Assembly: GCA_000316135.1 (NCBI GenBank) | Contig: JH993964.1 | Location: forward strand, 53,116-69,264 | Direction of reading: 5' to 3' | Origin: Trachipleistophora hominis | Lineage: Eukaryota > Microsporidia > Pleistophoridae | Length of the DNA: 16,149 nt | Shown here: positions 15,501 through 16,149 of the stretch, piece after piece | Layout: each line of letters begins with the position of its first letter | Position numbering within the stretch: position 1 is the first letter of the stretch | Made by a program: the position numbers and the translations under genes | Notes under the pieces: model-generated | Told to the model about the DNA's origin: nothing | Databases searched by the model: none | Seen by the model: only the letters and a program-made list of their open reading frames with translations

Positions 15501-16031
15501 GTGCCCAAGCGGTGCATGGAGGAGAAGGTCGCACTGGGCGGTGATGCCCATGTCCTGATGACCGTTTGTGCACAGCGCGCGTGCTTTAAATGGAGGGACT
15601 ACTTCAAGGTGGGCTACCTTGAGGTGCGCATTCTTGGTGCAACGAAGGTGCGTGGCGTTGAGAAGAACAGCATGTCTGATCCGTACGTAAAGGCGTACTT
15701 GAACAACACCAAGGTGTACAAAACGAAGACCATCCAGAACACGGTCAACCCGTCCTTTAACGAAAGCTTCTTCTGTAAGGTTAATATCATGACGGACGTG
15801 ATCAGGTTCGATGTAATCGACTGGAACAGGATTGAAACGGACCAGCTGATCAGTTTCGTTGAGATCCCCCTCTACTTCGTGGTTGAAGGGTTCACGGAGG
15901 TAAGGCTGCAGCTCATTGATGCGCTGAAGATGAGAAAGGACGGGTCGTATCTTCATCTAGGATTTGTGTTTAATAAGACGTATAAGGGCGGGGAGAATGC
16001 CAAGAAGATTGCGGCAAGCACTTTCATTTGA
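12519..16031 (+). CDS. Extended synaptotagmin/tricalbin-like SMP and C2-domain protein
   Basis: A 1170-residue protein. Tricalbins/E-Syts sit in the ER, reach the plasma membrane through C2 domains and move lipids through the SMP domain. Order seen: charged coiled coil (about 1-65); membrane hairpin (about 74-93 and 97-114); SMP domain (about 141-345) with the hallmark ESVEWINF, EFTLGSLPP and MPGLSTFIHTLID; a degenerate C2 (about 357-460); a C2 with a long insert (about 481-661); another divergent C2 (about 678-778); an acidic, low-complexity linker (about 784-895); a divergent C2-like segment (about 901-1025); and a canonical C-terminal C2 (about 1029-1145) with SMSDPYVKA and NPSFNESF. That last C2 keeps part of a calcium site (E1048, D1054, D1101, D1108; N1103 replaces an Asp). 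The start is ATG 12519 because of the CCCC run; ATG 12492 would add nine residues. G+C and third-position G/C are far higher than in the neighbours. Long antisense frames over it are shadows. Confidence 0.9.
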   Translation: MEEAVKIRNLKNKEESALGAHHKKSMAEMDKETMKKLEEINKSKEDEENRINEMYEQSRVEFVNSLDMDVPKTIFLRVPGVLFACALLSYLIGRLRLNFSLLVLVLYGMYFLFSRNVRKFKKSMAALVFRDERRRKVCELESVEWINFAVERVWKIIEAEVSKEVFRVVNPILAEKCPSFLSQLALSEFTLGSLPPTLKGISFDSRAAQNVVSFDAEVFFVPLETGRGAAMMCLSDSMNWNSRIVLTARLGLSVKGKGLDIPIMVRNLSFAGRMRIILTLAKSLVTPLVSVELCFLSAPQIDFDLCPLKSIDLMNMPGLSTFIHTLIDSNLQKMLVDPNSLTIDLRKKGKEEAAPQGVVLLHLYSLDNTSDMSCYAEIDVDGRRLYKTERREGTRIVYNEYFYVVVHNRDDTVNVTFTSTAVNVSHKYGTAGVCLKKLRSIGSVLQDIKIWRKGTIRAVLETDIKYYPVVHGPVVPNQHMAAQTVVIIGVQQIENLQGQRKPRNRLYNTFCQVMVCEALAGKLQRKDESLTDFLAGALKGAGSLSKNIAGVLTKNLKSGFNTLTGTSEAEDTEALQGASHTTMFVGRTHRVMETRSPFFDEKFEVFCRNIQKDVLYLTVVDQQESENEVIGTVDVPLRDVYDGTEAFFKIKGAQQGRVKLSFAMHYITPFISPFKRYVHAVRIRLVQLVTTYDEGVFYAVVKNRRESFFIDNFCYGDLPINREVIVPAEEDDRLRIFLFRENFNESDFIGEGTVDVVNSTQEVEVVERGEVEGTVTVSVEVEELRGVGCVRCARSGSGGVTGRHSGEEHLDEERSDKHANQNEIEERLEDAVAAGRITDENVLGMEGLAGPVAGPNDEISEKECPVHRDCLSEINPHESEVSSTYLRRDVVTPKPEISDSTYHAVQVAFRHFEGVRENFFIEFVCDDEVIKKSGLIKAREGTADQDAQGMLGVYEHCHLNSNCEVFTLLCGESVVRAKLRTAAFGKTRVIGECVVPKRCMEEKVALGGDAHVLMTVCAQRACFKWRDYFKVGYLEVRILGATKVRGVEKNSMSDPYVKAYLNNTKVYKTKTIQNTVNPSFNESFFCKVNIMTDVIRFDVIDWNRIETDQLISFVEIPLYFVVEGFTEVRLQLIDALKMRKDGSYLHLGFVFNKTYKGGENAKKIAASTFI

Positions 16032-16149
16032 TGTTGTTATTAAATTGATTGGTGAATTGTTGTGGTGGATGGCCGTGTGACTGGCAGGGCCTTGAAACGC
16101 AGTATTCTTGTTAATTCGTCATTAAAGGTTTTTGTAATTTTGTGTTTAT
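16032..16149 (+). other. 3' flank of the tricalbin-like gene
   Basis: 118 bases after the TGA. Base composition falls back towards A+T. ATTAAA at 16121-16126 is a candidate poly(A) signal. No start of another gene is visible before the window ends. Confidence 0.5.

Noticed and set aside
12407..15956. Many long minus-strand and other-frame ORFs (up to 463 codons) over the tricalbin-like gene
   Set aside because: They are shadows caused by high G+C and codon bias; their translations are biased in Arg, His, Leu, Ser or Thr and the sense frame has clear SMP and C2 domains.

Overview
The window looks like a piece of a microsporidian nuclear genome. The evidence is short intronless genes for conserved eukaryotic nuclear proteins, a run of four or five C just before the ATG of three recognisable genes (the known microsporidian start signal), and a large leucine-rich-repeat protein. 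The long A+T-rich spacers suggest a gene-sparse lineage such as Trachipleistophora/Vavraia rather than a compact Encephalitozoon type. The genus is a guess; the phylum is a reasonably firm inference.

Layout: 1-3.0 kb is A+T-rich spacer with broken protein-like stretches on the minus strand around 1.0-1.6 kb. At 3.1-3.4 kb (+) lies a small acidic ORF that may be a BET-type extra-terminal (NET) domain. At 3.96-4.25 kb (-) is an Eaf6-like subunit of histone acetyltransferase complexes, divergent from a small unknown ORF at 4.4-4.6 kb (+). At 5.49-5.85 kb (-) is RPAC19, the Rpb11-like subunit shared by RNA polymerases I and III. Just downstream of it an orphan C-run plus ATG opens a strongly broken reading frame, possibly a dead gene. 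At 7.16-9.73 kb (-) is a large LRR-type protein whose 5' end looks frameshifted. From 9.85 to 12.5 kb comes another gene-poor stretch with protein-like remnants, a degenerate ~15-bp minisatellite, a diverged dispersed repeat in three copies, and two hairpins. The window ends with a G+C-rich gene at 12.5-16.03 kb (+) for a 1170-residue extended-synaptotagmin/tricalbin-like protein: membrane hairpin, SMP lipid-transfer domain and a series of C2 domains.

No operon logic is visible. The recognised genes serve separate core functions: chromatin acetylation, Pol I/III transcription, and ER-plasma membrane contact with lipid transfer. The most interesting points are the sharp base-composition jump at the tricalbin gene, an amphipathic helix inserted in one of its C2 domains, a +1 frameshift-like overlap at 4.33-4.60 kb, the single-base frame break at the start of the LRR gene, and the orphan start signal beside RPAC19. 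I see no convincing tRNA, rRNA, CRISPR array or intact transposon.
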